Shown piece after piece: positions 45,594-56,800 of a stretch of DNA of 64,000 nucleotides. Source of the DNA: Tritrichomonas musculus (Eukaryota > Parabasalia > Tritrichomonadida > Tritrichomonadidae); the NCBI GenBank assembly GCA_039105265.1, contig JAPFFF010000008.1, positions 2,480,001-2,544,000 of the forward strand, in the 5' to 3' direction. The notes under the pieces were generated by a model that worked only from the letters and a program-made list of their open reading frames with translations, had not been told where the DNA came from and made no database searches. How positions within the stretch are numbered: the stretch's first letter is position 1; the number at the start of each line of letters is the position of its first letter. Both the position numbers and the translations under genes were made by a program.

Positions 45594-46560
45594 AAACAAC
45601 GCGTCCCAAATTTTCATATTCAATAATATTATTATTTATAAAATCTATAAAAGAAAGAAAAACTTCTTCTAAAATATTTGCTTGCACTTCGAAGAAGTTT
45701 TTTATAAATAATAATCTATCAATAATAAGAAACCAATTATTCATGAAGAAAATATTATTGAATAGAGGAGGGTCAACTTATTTTTAACACAAAAACTGAT
45801 AGTATAATTGGTTTTGATTTTTCATAAGTACTTATAATATTTTATATAATATATAATAGTTTTTCTATCTAAAATATCTCTATAATTTATTTATATTATT
45901 GAGATAAAAATGTTTTATTCAAAATTAATCCAATTTGAATGCCTATTCAAATATTTTTTTCTCTCAATTTTTTCTTTTCAAATTTTAGTATAATAGTTTT
46001 ACAAATTTTTCTTGATGGGATATTAATATTTTTTAAATATTCTTGCATATTTAATAATGTATATAGATTTTAAAAATATTTACTCATACGGTATTTTGAA
46101 TCAATTTATATATTTGCTTGGGAGAATGTATAAAACTAATGATTGAGTGTAACTTACCATAACTCTAATAAAAAATTGGTAGTTGGGATTTGAGATTTAG
46201 TCGAATAAATAGATTTATTATACGCATATATATCTAATATATTGTTTTCGAATGATTTGGTGTGTTGAATTTGGGGCAATGTTTAATTTAATAGCATCAA
46301 CAATTATTTCAAAAAAATGATTATATCTCAGCCATTTTGTAAAAATATTGAATCTCGACTGGTTTATTCTAATTATATTAGCGGATACTTTTAAATCATC
46401 TTTTGATCTATCTTGAATTATTTGAAATTGAGAATCTCCAATTTTCATCGATTACCCTTAATCAAATCTTAAAAGTAATATTTATATATAATTATTTTTA
46501 TATTATTTATAAATAAAATAAATATTTGAATTTATTAATTAAATAACGCAAAAAAAGGCA
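45594..46560. other. AT-rich region, possible remnants only
   Basis: Two short minus-strand frames exist (45511-45744 overlapping the fold-back arm, and 46218-46448, which begins MKIGDSQFQIIQDRSKDD), but neither resembles a family. They may be worn pieces of a multigene-family member. Otherwise nothing is seen. Confidence 0.4.
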
Positions 46561-46564
46561 ACCA

Positions 46565-47532
46565 ATGAGAAATACTTTCACTAAAAAGAAAAACATTAAA
46601 TGATTATTATTCATATATAAATGATATATTTGATGTAAAAATTACAGATAAATCAACTTCAGAATCAGTTATTGCAAATAATCTTGATGATTGCGTAGAG
46701 AAAAGTGGAAATTCATTATTTTTATTACCAATCAATAACTTGTATAATATATTCAAACTTGCAGATTATAAATTCAACAAACACGACAAAGCCTACGAGT
46801 TTATATTAAAACATTTTGAAAAAAATAAAAACACTGATATTTTCATACTTATTCCATTGATTGATGTGCAAAACTTAATTCGAAAACTTAGAAGATGCAT
46901 TACAGAATTCTGAACAACGATTTGGAATGATTCCGAGTTTGAATTCACAACATATAAATCAAAATAAAAGAGATTTAGATGAATTAAAAAAAAAAAAAAG
47001 ACAAAATGATGATGAAACAAACATTACAAAATTGACCTCAAATCTTGAGTTTCATGTGAATTCAAATAAAGAAATTCAGAGTAAATTAGATGACTTTATA
47101 AAAACCAAGAAAAATTGTTTTTGCAAGTGAAAAATGAATTCACTGAAAAGTTGGAATTTGTCGAAAAAACAATAAAAGAAATGAAGATAAACAAAAAGAG
47201 AGAAATCTGCAATTGAAAAGTTCATTTGATTCACAAAATAATGATTTGAAAAACGAGTTAATACATGTTTACGATGAAATTAAAACACTTAAACAACAAA
47301 TTGACCAAAATAACAATGAACATAATCAAAAATTACGAAACTTAATGAAATCATATCAAATCAGGAAAAGTCAAATGAAAACAGACTTGATTCAATTTCG
47401 AAAAATCAAAAAGACGAATTTGATAACATAACCACTCAAATAAGCAAAATCAATAAAAAAATCACCACAAACGATTACAGCCAAAATCAAAAATACTCAA
47501 AATTACAAAACGATGTTAACACAGCGAATGAT

Positions 47533-47564
<32 letters not shown>

Positions 47565-47650
47565 GGTATCATCAAAATATATTGATTTACAAAATCAAAA
47601 TAAAACACTTAAACAACAAATTGACCAAAATATTACTTTTATATAAGATA
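46565..47650 (+). pseudogene. Decayed coiled-coil multigene-family gene
   Basis: An open stretch from about 46570 to 46912 reads TLNDYYSYINDIFDVKITDK, then SGNSLFLLPINNLYNIFKLA and FILKHFEKNKNTDIFILIPL, and ends at a TGA. It lacks an in-frame ATG. After it, frames at 46927-47130, 47213-47431 and 47513-47650 continue as coiled coil (IKTLKQQIDQNNNEHNQKL). The order, a globular helical N-terminal domain followed by coiled coil, is seen in large trichomonad families. At least four frame changes and a 31-base A run (47534-47564) show it is dead. It lies 100 bp ahead of the intact membrane coiled-coil gene. Confidence 0.6.
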
Positions 47651-47751
47651 TTATTTTTATTTTGGAGCTTTCATTTGGAGATATACTCATTTTTTTAACT
47701 TTATGAAAAATTGTAAACGGCTTTGTTTGAGTGGGTTGCCATTTTTCTAAA

Positions 47752-48999
47752 ATGGATAGAGATAATTCAGAAGATGAAATTGAAATAGCAAAAAATATAA
47801 TAAACCACATCAATAATCCAGACTTTATGAATAAAGAAATAGCTTCATTAGATAGAATATTGGGATATTATTTTGATCAAAAAAATATAGATCCAAAAGA
47901 AGAAAAGGAAGTTATTAACTTTTTGTTCAAATATTATGACTCTAAAGGAAACAAGGCATGCGTTTTATTCATGCATATTAAAAACAGTCCAGAACGATTA
48001 AATATCGTTATTCGTTTATATCACCAATACCGAAGAAAATTTGATTTCAACTTCATAAATCCATCTCTTCTCTTATCCACATTTGATATTATTAAAACAA
48101 ATGAGAAACTCAAAAAAGTTCTCTTCTTTTTATTAGCATTCATTCCTTTGCTCGCAATTATATCAATTTCATCTTATTTTCAGACAGAAAAAGTTAAAAA
48201 GAATTTAAACAAACAACTTAATGACCAAATACAAGCCAATGAAAAGTTACAAATTGAATTAAAAACAGTTCAACAAAAATATGAAAATGACAAAAAAATC
48301 AACAAACAACTCGACTCTGAAATAAATAAAAGATTTTCAAATTTGAAAGAAGAAATGCAGTCAATTAAAGAGAATTTCCAGAAGGAACTCATAAGCGTCA
48401 AAGAGAAACAACAAGAAGATGAAGAGCTAAAAAAGTGCAAGGAATCATTTCAAAACGAACATGAATGTAATATGAAACTTGAAAATGAACTGACTAAATG
48501 TAGTATTAGCTTGAAAGATGAGAATGAAAACAAAATGAAACTTGAAAATGAACTAACTAAATGTAATATTAGCTTGAAAGATGAGAATGAAAACAAAACG
48601 AGGATTTATGATGAACTAAAGATATGCAATAATGATAAACTTAAGTTGGAAAATGAATTGTTGAATATGAAAAATACAGAAAATAACAAAAGAAGTATTT
48701 TCGGAATGATTGCTGTAATCACTGTTGATGCAGTAGTTGTCGTGGTTGTTATCATAATTTTCCTTTGGTTGCTCCTTTTCAGGAGGAGAAATGCATCTGG
48801 AATTAATGATGAAGGATATAAACCTAACACTCTTGATAATGAAACTAGCCAAGAAGTTGATTCAACACAAGCTGCTATTGACGATCCAATTTGGTCATAC
48901 CTATCACAAGATAATCCTCTTTACAGTGATAATGAGGGTGAAAGCGCATTTGGTGATGAAAATAATAATTTTGAAGAAAGCTGGGGAAACATATTTTAA
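47752..48999 (+). CDS. Two-pass membrane coiled-coil protein, unknown
   Basis: 415 residues from the ATG at 47752; the frame is open from 47731 but begins there with GTG. A helical N-terminal domain (1-115) is followed by a hydrophobic segment at about 123-143 (VLFFLLAFIPLLAIISIS), a coiled coil (about 150-310), and a second membrane segment at about 316-343 rich in Val and Ile. It ends with RRR and an acidic tail of 70 residues. The coiled coil contains a 63 bp tandem duplication at 48472-48597. The two membrane segments put the coiled coil on one side and both ends on the other. Function unknown. Confidence 0.75.
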   Translation: MDRDNSEDEIEIAKNIINHINNPDFMNKEIASLDRILGYYFDQKNIDPKEEKEVINFLFKYYDSKGNKACVLFMHIKNSPERLNIVIRLYHQYRRKFDFNFINPSLLLSTFDIIKTNEKLKKVLFFLLAFIPLLAIISISSYFQTEKVKKNLNKQLNDQIQANEKLQIELKTVQQKYENDKKINKQLDSEINKRFSNLKEEMQSIKENFQKELISVKEKQQEDEELKKCKESFQNEHECNMKLENELTKCSISLKDENENKMKLENELTKCNISLKDENENKTRIYDELKICNNDKLKLENELLNMKNTENNKRSIFGMIAVITVDAVVVVVVIIIFLWLLLFRRRNASGINDEGYKPNTLDNETSQEVDSTQAAIDDPIWSYLSQDNPLYSDNEGESAFGDENNNFEESWGNIF

Positions 49000-49419
49000 T
49001 TATAACAAAAAACAAAATTGTATTTTTTTTTAAAACAAATTTTTGGTTCAATAAGAAAAAAAAAAAAAAAAAAAAAAAAATTGGTTTTTCGAGATTGAGA
49101 GCTTTTTGGTTTTTTATGCAAATTCAAAAAAAAGCATGAAACACCAGATCTAAAAGTGAAAATTGAATTAACATGTTAAAATCGAATGAATGTTTTTAGC
49201 TAATGCAATCAAAAAATTTAATGATTTTTTTTTTTTTTTTAAAAAAAAAGATTGGTGTTTGAATCCAAAGTCCAAAATCACTGGATATAATATTTCCGTA
49301 ATTGAATCCAAAGTCATAGTGACCAGATTTAAGATTTATGCTTCAAATAGGTCTTTCAAAAAAAAAAAAAAAAAAAAATTGATTTATTATTTTTTAAAAA
49401 TTTAGATCATGTGCATTCA
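49000..49419. other. Intergenic region with A/T runs
   Basis: Contains A or T runs at 49056-49080, about 49225-49239 and 49360-49378. A short frame at 49190-49405 is low-complexity and probably not a gene. Confidence 0.5.
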
Positions 49420-49825
49420 AAGACTGTGTAAATCTTTTACAAGTAACAAATCTTTCTTCTGTCACACAAATCAAATCGTTTACATTTGAAGGATGCTTTG
49501 TCTCTTCTTACGATAAATCTTCCATTTTCAATCACATTGATTGGTGATGCTGTTTTTTAAAGACTGTCCTATATTTAATTTTCAAACACTTGGAAACAGT
49601 ATATTTAGTGGATGCCCTTTACTTGAACAAATGATAATACAGTTTATTAATATTTTAAATTATTATGAAAAAGCATATGAAAATGGCAATAAACATGTCA
49701 GCAGTATTTTAGGTAACATTCATCAATATGGTCTTGGAGTAGAAAAAAATAAAGATAAGGCAAAAAATTATTTTCGCATAAACAAAAAAAAAAATTATTG
49801 GTGCTTTCTGATTCCTTTATGCTAA
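49420..49825 (+). pseudogene. Chimeric remnant: BspA-like LRR joined to a Sel1 repeat
   Basis: 49440-49640 reads as BspA-like LRRs in two frames (QIKSFTFEGC, then FKDCPIFNFQTL and IFSGCPLLEQMII). The same frame from 49640 continues as one Sel1 repeat (YYEKAYENGNKHVSSILGNI, GLGVEKNKDKAKNYF) and stops at 49825. It is a broken piece of a gene that combined LRR and Sel1 repeats, or two gene remnants that became joined. Confidence 0.55.
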
Positions 49826-50575
49826 TAATAGTTACTATAAGCTTTTTTAACATATAAATGGGTGAAACTTTTTTTTGAATATATTTTGAATTTTGAAAAT
49901 AATAATTTGTGAATAATAAAATGAGATTAACGATTTAAAAGCAACAATTTGAGAGGTGAGATATAGATATGATAATCTGAGAATAATGATATGAAAAATT
50001 GGGAATAACAATTTTTAATAGAATTCTGATAATAACATCCTGAGAACAAGATTTTTTTTGAATAACAACCTGAAAATAAATAACATATGAATAACAATCA
50101 ATATTTAATATTATGAATCTATAATTTATAATGATCTTGCCAATAAGTTTAATTGATTTTGGAAACTTTAAAGTATTTGTTATTTTATTTCTCAATGAAT
50201 ATCAGTTTCTTTGAACTTTAGTTATCTTGCATATTTTTTTCCTCAAAAAGTTCACAAAATTCAATTGGCATAAAACAGTAATGAAAACCTTTAATTTGAA
50301 CTTCATGACATTTTCTTAACTAATTTTAATAATTTAAGTTTTTTTTTAAAATTTTTCCATGACATTTCCCTACTTTACTAAAAAATTTTGATTTTTCAAT
50401 ATTTATTAGCATACAATCATCTTTTTTTTTTTTTTTTTTTTTGCATATTGTCAAATAAAAACAATAGATTTTGACAAAGAAAAAGCAGTTTATTTCAAAA
50501 ACTACTTTTTTTTCATTGGTTTATTTTTTATACATTAAAGATAATTGTTTTCACAAAATATTTGCTTTTAAACAA
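49826..50575. other. AT-rich intergenic region
   Basis: Includes several direct repeats of the type GAATAACAAT/GAATAATGA (49910-50100) and a T run at 50422-50442. No gene is supported. Confidence 0.5.
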
Positions 50576-51913
50576 ATGTTTACATTTCTATTACCGCTGC
50601 TAACAATTTCCAAAGCCTTATATGCATATCCAAAATACACAAGGATCGTTATTGGTTCTCGTTATACCGAAAAAGAAATCAACGATTATTTTAAATATTA
50701 TACTGGAGATAAGCAAAGCTTATGCAAGCATTGGGAAAGTGAATTTGGTAATACATATGATTTCATCAGCTTTGATGATTGTGTTGACGAATTAAGTTCA
50801 ATCGTAGCATACAAATATACACCAGGACCAGATTTAAATAAAGTATTAAGAGAAGTATCAACAGTCTCAGAAATAGTTTATATTGAAGGAGGTGGATATG
50901 ATAATATCGATCTAAATAATTTGAGAGATCGAATGAAAGTACTTATTGATTATGAAGAAGATGACAAGAGAGATAAACAATTTATAAATTTTGCTAGACA
51001 TCCTCTTTATAAAAGAAAAGACAAACCACAACCAAAGAGTGCTAAAAAAGTTATAACTTTCAATGGAAATATTAAAGATAAAGTATCATATCTCGGTATT
51101 CGTAATATGGTGCTAAATTTAACCAGTGAATTAAATATTGGCGAACTCCAATGGGATGATCCAAAATTAGCAGAGAATTCATGCAAAATAAAAACCGATT
51201 TATATATATCTAGTTCAAAAAATACACCAGATTTTATCCAAACAAAACAATATGGTTATTATGAAAATTTTGGATACTACCAAGTTTCCCAAGATTTAAA
51301 AAAATCTGTAATTACATTTTATAATGATTCATGGAAAATTGTTCATTATAATAAAGATGACACTGCACGTGAAACTTTTACATTGCCTTACAGTTATGCT
51401 TCAAAATTTAACCCATTATTTGATATTCCTAATATTGAAATTGCACTAGATGAAAATGCCAATTTAGATAAATATCCGCCTCTTAATATCTCTCTAATAG
51501 AATATGAAAGTGTTTCCGAACCTCTAGGAAAATTGAAAAAGCATCAGTTTGGAGCAATAAATATTAAAACTAATGGATGGTCTGACACTGATAAAAGCAA
51601 ATACCCAGAAATAATATTTGCATATGATGAAGAAATGTTTTCATATACAGCTGATAAGACTGATCTTGAAATTCAAGTTCAAAAGCCATATCAATATCAG
51701 CCTTTGAACAGGAAAGATGATGGTGGCAGTTCATCAAGTGGAAAAGGAGGAGGAAAAGGTGGAAAAACTGGAATGATTGTTGGCATTGTGATCGCTGTAG
51801 TCGTAGTCGTAGTTGTTGCCATCGTGGTAACAATAATAGTAATACGTAAAAAGAAATCTAACCAAAAATCTGAAAGTGAAGGAGGTGCAGTTGACCAACA
51901 AGAAGAAAAATAA
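50576..51913 (+). CDS. Type I membrane surface protein, unknown
   Basis: 445 residues from the ATG at 50576; the longer frame upstream begins with TTG and is not used. A signal peptide of about 17-19 residues (MFTFLLPLLTISKALYAYP) is followed by a 375-residue extracellular part with three Cys near its N-terminus and one later. A Gly/Ser/Lys linker leads to a Val/Ile-rich membrane segment at about 400-423 and a cytoplasmic tail starting RKKK and rich in Lys and Glu. Trichomonads carry many such proteins. The ectodomain matches no family I recognise. Adhesion or surface coat function is only a guess. Confidence 0.8.
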   Translation: MFTFLLPLLTISKALYAYPKYTRIVIGSRYTEKEINDYFKYYTGDKQSLCKHWESEFGNTYDFISFDDCVDELSSIVAYKYTPGPDLNKVLREVSTVSEIVYIEGGGYDNIDLNNLRDRMKVLIDYEEDDKRDKQFINFARHPLYKRKDKPQPKSAKKVITFNGNIKDKVSYLGIRNMVLNLTSELNIGELQWDDPKLAENSCKIKTDLYISSSKNTPDFIQTKQYGYYENFGYYQVSQDLKKSVITFYNDSWKIVHYNKDDTARETFTLPYSYASKFNPLFDIPNIEIALDENANLDKYPPLNISLIEYESVSEPLGKLKKHQFGAINIKTNGWSDTDKSKYPEIIFAYDEEMFSYTADKTDLEIQVQKPYQYQPLNRKDDGGSSSSGKGGGKGGKTGMIVGIVIAVVVVVVVAIVVTIIVIRKKKSNQKSESEGGAVDQQEEK

Positions 51914-52388
51914 ATAAAAGAACAACCCCTTTTTAATTTTTATGCTTTTTTTTTGATTGAGAATCATGACATATTTCATGTTTAATAAGTAAATTATGAC
52001 AATAGAAATTCATTTGAATGCACAATCATGACAAAATGATAATTAACAAAGAATTCTATAGACTTTCATATCATTTTTTTAAATATGTTGTTTGGCGAAT
52101 GTTTAAATGGTTTATTATCGATATTTAATTCATCATATACAAAATTGCTACATTTTGAATGATTTTTACAAAAAAATCATCATGTACGGCATTATCATAA
52201 CAATGATATCTGATGATAATTATCATCTCATCTTTTATGCTGTAGACTTTTTTCATATACTATAGTCATGGAAGAAGAATTAATTGTTGATTTATGATAA
52301 TGTTGAATATTCCTATAAATAATCCCTTGATACATCATTTCCCATTGTTTGTTTCAATTTTGTCACATAAAAAAATTTGACAATAAAA
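51914..52388. other. Intergenic AT-rich region
   Basis: 475 bp. It contains several TATCAT/ATGATA palindromic words around 52185-52235. No gene is seen. Confidence 0.45.
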
Positions 52389-53532
52389 ATGCTTGGAAAT
52401 AAACACCAAAAAAGCTCGAATAATATAATAGAGACAGACAATATCGTATACATGCTAAATTATGACGAAAAAACAGCGAATATCATTAGTATTAGATATC
52501 AAAGAGATGAAATAATATTACCACGATCATTCGTCTATAAATCGACAGAATACATTACCAAATGCATTTGCGAGCGTGCATTTCAATTTTCAGACGTCAA
52601 AATAATTCAAATTCCAGATGATTCAGAAATTGAAACGATCGAATCAGAAGCATTCAAAATGAGTAAAATTGAAAGATTGACAATTCCTCCGAGCCTCATC
52701 AATCTCGCGCCAAAATGGTCAGTGAGTGCAACCAATTTAAAACGTGTCAGAGTCAGTCCAAACAATCCTCGCTATTGTTCAATTAACGACCAAATAATCG
52801 TTGGCAAAAATCCGCTTGATGATTCAGAATTCTGACATTTTTGTTTTTTGTTCGCATGATGTCAAAACCGTTACGATACCGAAATTTGTGAAGCACATTG
52901 GAGCTTTTTGTTTTAATGAATGCAAGCTACTTGATACAATTGAATTTGAAAAGGATTCAGAACTCCAAACAATCGGAAAATGCGCGTTTTCAGGGACATC
53001 GATTGCGAGCATTACGATACCTTCGAGTTTGACGGTTATTTGTGAGTGTGCCTTTTCATTCTGCCTCACTCTTGTTCAAATTGAAATCCCTGACACTTCC
53101 CAGCTTCAAACAATTAAATAACTGAAAATTCCTTCAAAACTCGTCGATCTTCAAAGAGGCTGGTGCTCGGAGTTATCCAAATTGAATGCGATTTCTGTGA
53201 TGGCGAATAATCCGCGGTTTTGGTCAATTGATGAGAAAGTCCTCATTGAAAAGTCTTCCTTTGAAAATGACGAATTTGACATTCTCTCCTTTTACCCGCG
53301 CGATGTTCAATTCGCAAAAATTCCAAGGAATGTAAAGACAATCGGACCTTTCGCATTCCAAAAGTGCAAGAAGCTTAAAACTGTCGATTTTACATGTGAT
53401 TCGAATCTTCAGGTGATTGAATCAAAAGCTTTCGCGTTTTCTTCAATTACCAGATTTTCTGTGCCTTCAAAGCTCACCAGAATTTGCAGCGGCGCTTTCT
53501 CTGGCTGCATCGAATCTAAAACGCTCATTTAA
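52389..53532 (+). pseudogene. BspA-like leucine-rich-repeat gene, broken
   Basis: Starts with ATG at 52389. Repeats of the BspA/LRR_5 type are clear: ICERAFQFSDVKIIQIPDDS, VKHIGAFCFNECKLL, IGKCAFSGTSIASITIPSSL, VKTIGPFAFQKCKKL. A frameshift of one base lies near 52832 (...DSEF then DIFVF), and an in-frame stop is at 53119-53121 where a repeat would continue. The final part, ending at 53532, has no membrane segment. BspA-like proteins are surface and adhesion proteins in trichomonads. Three open pieces follow each other in the right order, so the loss is recent. GC content is higher than in the flanks. Confidence 0.8.
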
Positions 53533-53805
53533 ATGATAAAAGATGTTTAAGATGTTTAGATTCGATTCAAACAAATAAATAATCTAAATTTTTCATCAAA
53601 TATAAAAAGAAAAAAACAATTTAATAACAGACCGTTATTTTAATTTATATTGTGATTTTATATATATAATATTTTTTCATAACAAAAAATTAATTATAAT
53701 TTAAAAATAAAGAAGATACTCTTGTTTATAATTATTGAAAATATTTTATGAAAAATTATCACTTTTTGAGAAATTTATTTTTTATTTATTAGAATTTTTA
53801 TTTAC

Positions 53806-56800
53806 ATGGAAAACGCTCATCTATCTTTTTCAGATATACCAATCAGATACAAATCACTACAAGACCAAATTGAAAATGAAATAATATCAAAGATATACTC
53901 AAATTTGTCATTTTCATATCTTACATTAGAAAACATTCCTAATATTAAAAGTAATGACCTGAATGCAAGTTTAATTGAAGATTTATTATTTGATCATTTA
54001 AAAATTTACCATTTTATTACCTATCATTTTCTTAATCTTGATAACGAAAAACAATTTAATTTTACAGAAAAAGTGATCAGATGCACTAATCATTTAAATA
54101 TACATCGGAATACATATTTATCAAATGTTGATGCTGTATTTTGTGCTGAAAGTGAATGCATAATAATCAAAAAAATATCAATTTATATTTTTAATAAAAT
54201 AATTGAAAAACTTAACAAGAATAAATCAACTCTGATTGAATATAATTCTAAAATTAATAATGAAGAAGAAACTAATGAAAAGAAAGAAATTATTAATTTT
54301 TGTAGATATCAACCATTTGTGAATGATATCAAAAATAACAATTTTATTAATATGACCATTATTTCAATTTCAGGTTTTTTAATTAGAAGATATTTTTATC
54401 CAACGAGTTATTTCAAAAATCCAAAATTTTTCGATTTTTTAGACACAAATTATAGATCGAAAGAACAATCATTAAAAACAGAACTTTCCGATCTATTATT
54501 TAATAACGAAAAAAAATTTGAAGAACTTGATATTAGCCACATAAAAAACGAACAAATTCAATTTTATAATTTCAAAGAAAGTGATTTTATTAAATTGAGA
54601 ATTGTCTATGCAAAAACTGACGTTTCTTTATTTTTGGTCATCCATTTAGAGACTTTATACATCTTTCTGATGAAGAAAATGAATAATCCAGACAATATGA
54701 CATCGCCTTTTAAACGTGAAATCAAATTTTGCGAAAATTATGCACATCGATGCTTAACAAAGTTTTATGGCTTTATAACAAATAAAGAGAAAATTACAGG
54801 ATTTATTTATGAATATATGGCAAATGACTCACTTTCTACTTATATTAAAAAAAATAAAGGTAAAGTCAATGAATTGTTTTCTTTAATGACAATTAATCGA
54901 ATCTTTCAAGGAATAAACTTTCTTCATTCAAATTCACTTATTCATCGAGATATAAAACCATCAAATATTCTTATTGATCATGATTTTGTTCCATTTATTT
55001 CTGACTATGAGACAATTCGACCAGCACCAGATGAAAATGTTTCAGCTGACCAGCTGACTGGAGATATTGGATCTCAATTATATACATCACCTGAGCAAGA
55101 CAAAGGAGATATTGTTTCATATCAAACTGATATCTATTCATTTGGCCTTATATTGTATTTTTTAAGTGAAAAAAAGCATATGCGATTAAATGAAAACTTA
55201 GATGTTTACTTTAAAAAAGATGATGATCCAATCCCAGAAATGACAAACTTTGACAAAGAACTTCAAAATTTATATGAACAATGTGTTCAATACAATCCAG
55301 AAAAAAGACCAAATATTCAGAAAATTAGATCAGTTATTATGGTTAATTTTAATTTGTTCAAATATCTTGAAAAATGCTTATTAATGGATCAAATGAATAA
55401 ATCAGAGATCGTCCAATTTTTATATGAGAATATCATTTTGATAGACGATAATCAAGATGAATATTCTCAATATTATCTCAACATCATTTCATTCATAAAA
55501 GTTTTTTTGTATAAAAATAAAGGAGATACTTCCAGTTTTCTTTTAAAATTAGGCGACCTTTATAATGAAGAAAATGTTTATGAAAAAAACTATTTGAAAG
55601 CTAGATATTATTATGAATTATCTGCTCAATTGAATAATTCAACAGCACTTTTATATTTAGGTGATTTTTATTATTTTGGATTAGGTGTTGACAAAAACTT
55701 TGCCATAGCTAAAAAATATTATGAAGATTCATTTAGATTGAATAATCAATTCGCTGCCATAAATTTGGGAAATCTTTATCTTCATGGGAAAGGAGTGAAA
55801 AAGGATTTTAATGAAGCAAAAAAATATTTTGAAATATCTGCAAAGCAAAATAATTCAGTTGCTTTTTTAAAATTAGGTGATCTTTATTACTATGGCGATG
55901 GCGTAAAACAAAGTTATACAAAAGCATTTGAATATTATAAATTATCAGCCGAACATAGAAACCAAAGAGCAATTTTAAGGTTGGCTGACATGTATTATTT
56001 TGGTGATGGTGTTGAACAAGATTATTCAAAGAGTATTGAATATTATACATTATTAGCAAAAGAAAATAATTCAGAAGCCATTTATCAATTAGGAAACATG
56101 TATTATGAAGGCAAAGGATTTGAAAAGAATTGTTCAAAGGCAATGGAATATTATGAATTAGCTGCAATACGAAAAAATTCAAATGCTTATTTGAAATTGG
56201 GAGATATTTATTATTTTGGCAATTATGTTAAACAAGATTATTTAAAGTCTAAATATTATTATGAATTAGCAGCTCAATTAGAAAATCCAAAAGCATTCAC
56301 AAACTTAGGATATCTTTATTTTGATGGAAATGGTGTTAAGAAAGATTTATTGAAAGCGCAAGAATATTTTGAATTAGCTGCATCATTTGACGAGTCAGAA
56401 GCTCTTTTCAGTTTAGGACACATGTATCATAAAGGAATTGGTGTAAAACAAGATTACTTAAAAGCAATAGAATATTATGAGTTAGCAGGACAATTAAACA
56501 ATTCAGAAGCACTTAGTAATTTAGGAAATATGTATCAATTTGGTGAAGGTGTTAAACAAAATTACTATAAGGCTAAAGAATGTTATGAATTAGCAGCAAA
56601 ATTAAATGATTCATTTGCTTTTAATAATTTAGGAAATTTATACAGAGATGGTCTTGGCGTTGAACGTGATTATTTAAAGGCCAAATATTATTTTGAAATT
56701 GCGTCAAATGGAAATTTTTCAGATGCATTTAATAATTTAGGAAATCTTTATTTTAATGGTCAAGGTGTTAAACAAGATTATCTTATAGCAAAAGAATATT

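Noticed and set aside
51570-51833. Minus-strand frames overlapping the 3' part of the surface protein gene
   Set aside because: Antisense to the conserved membrane segment; no independent support.
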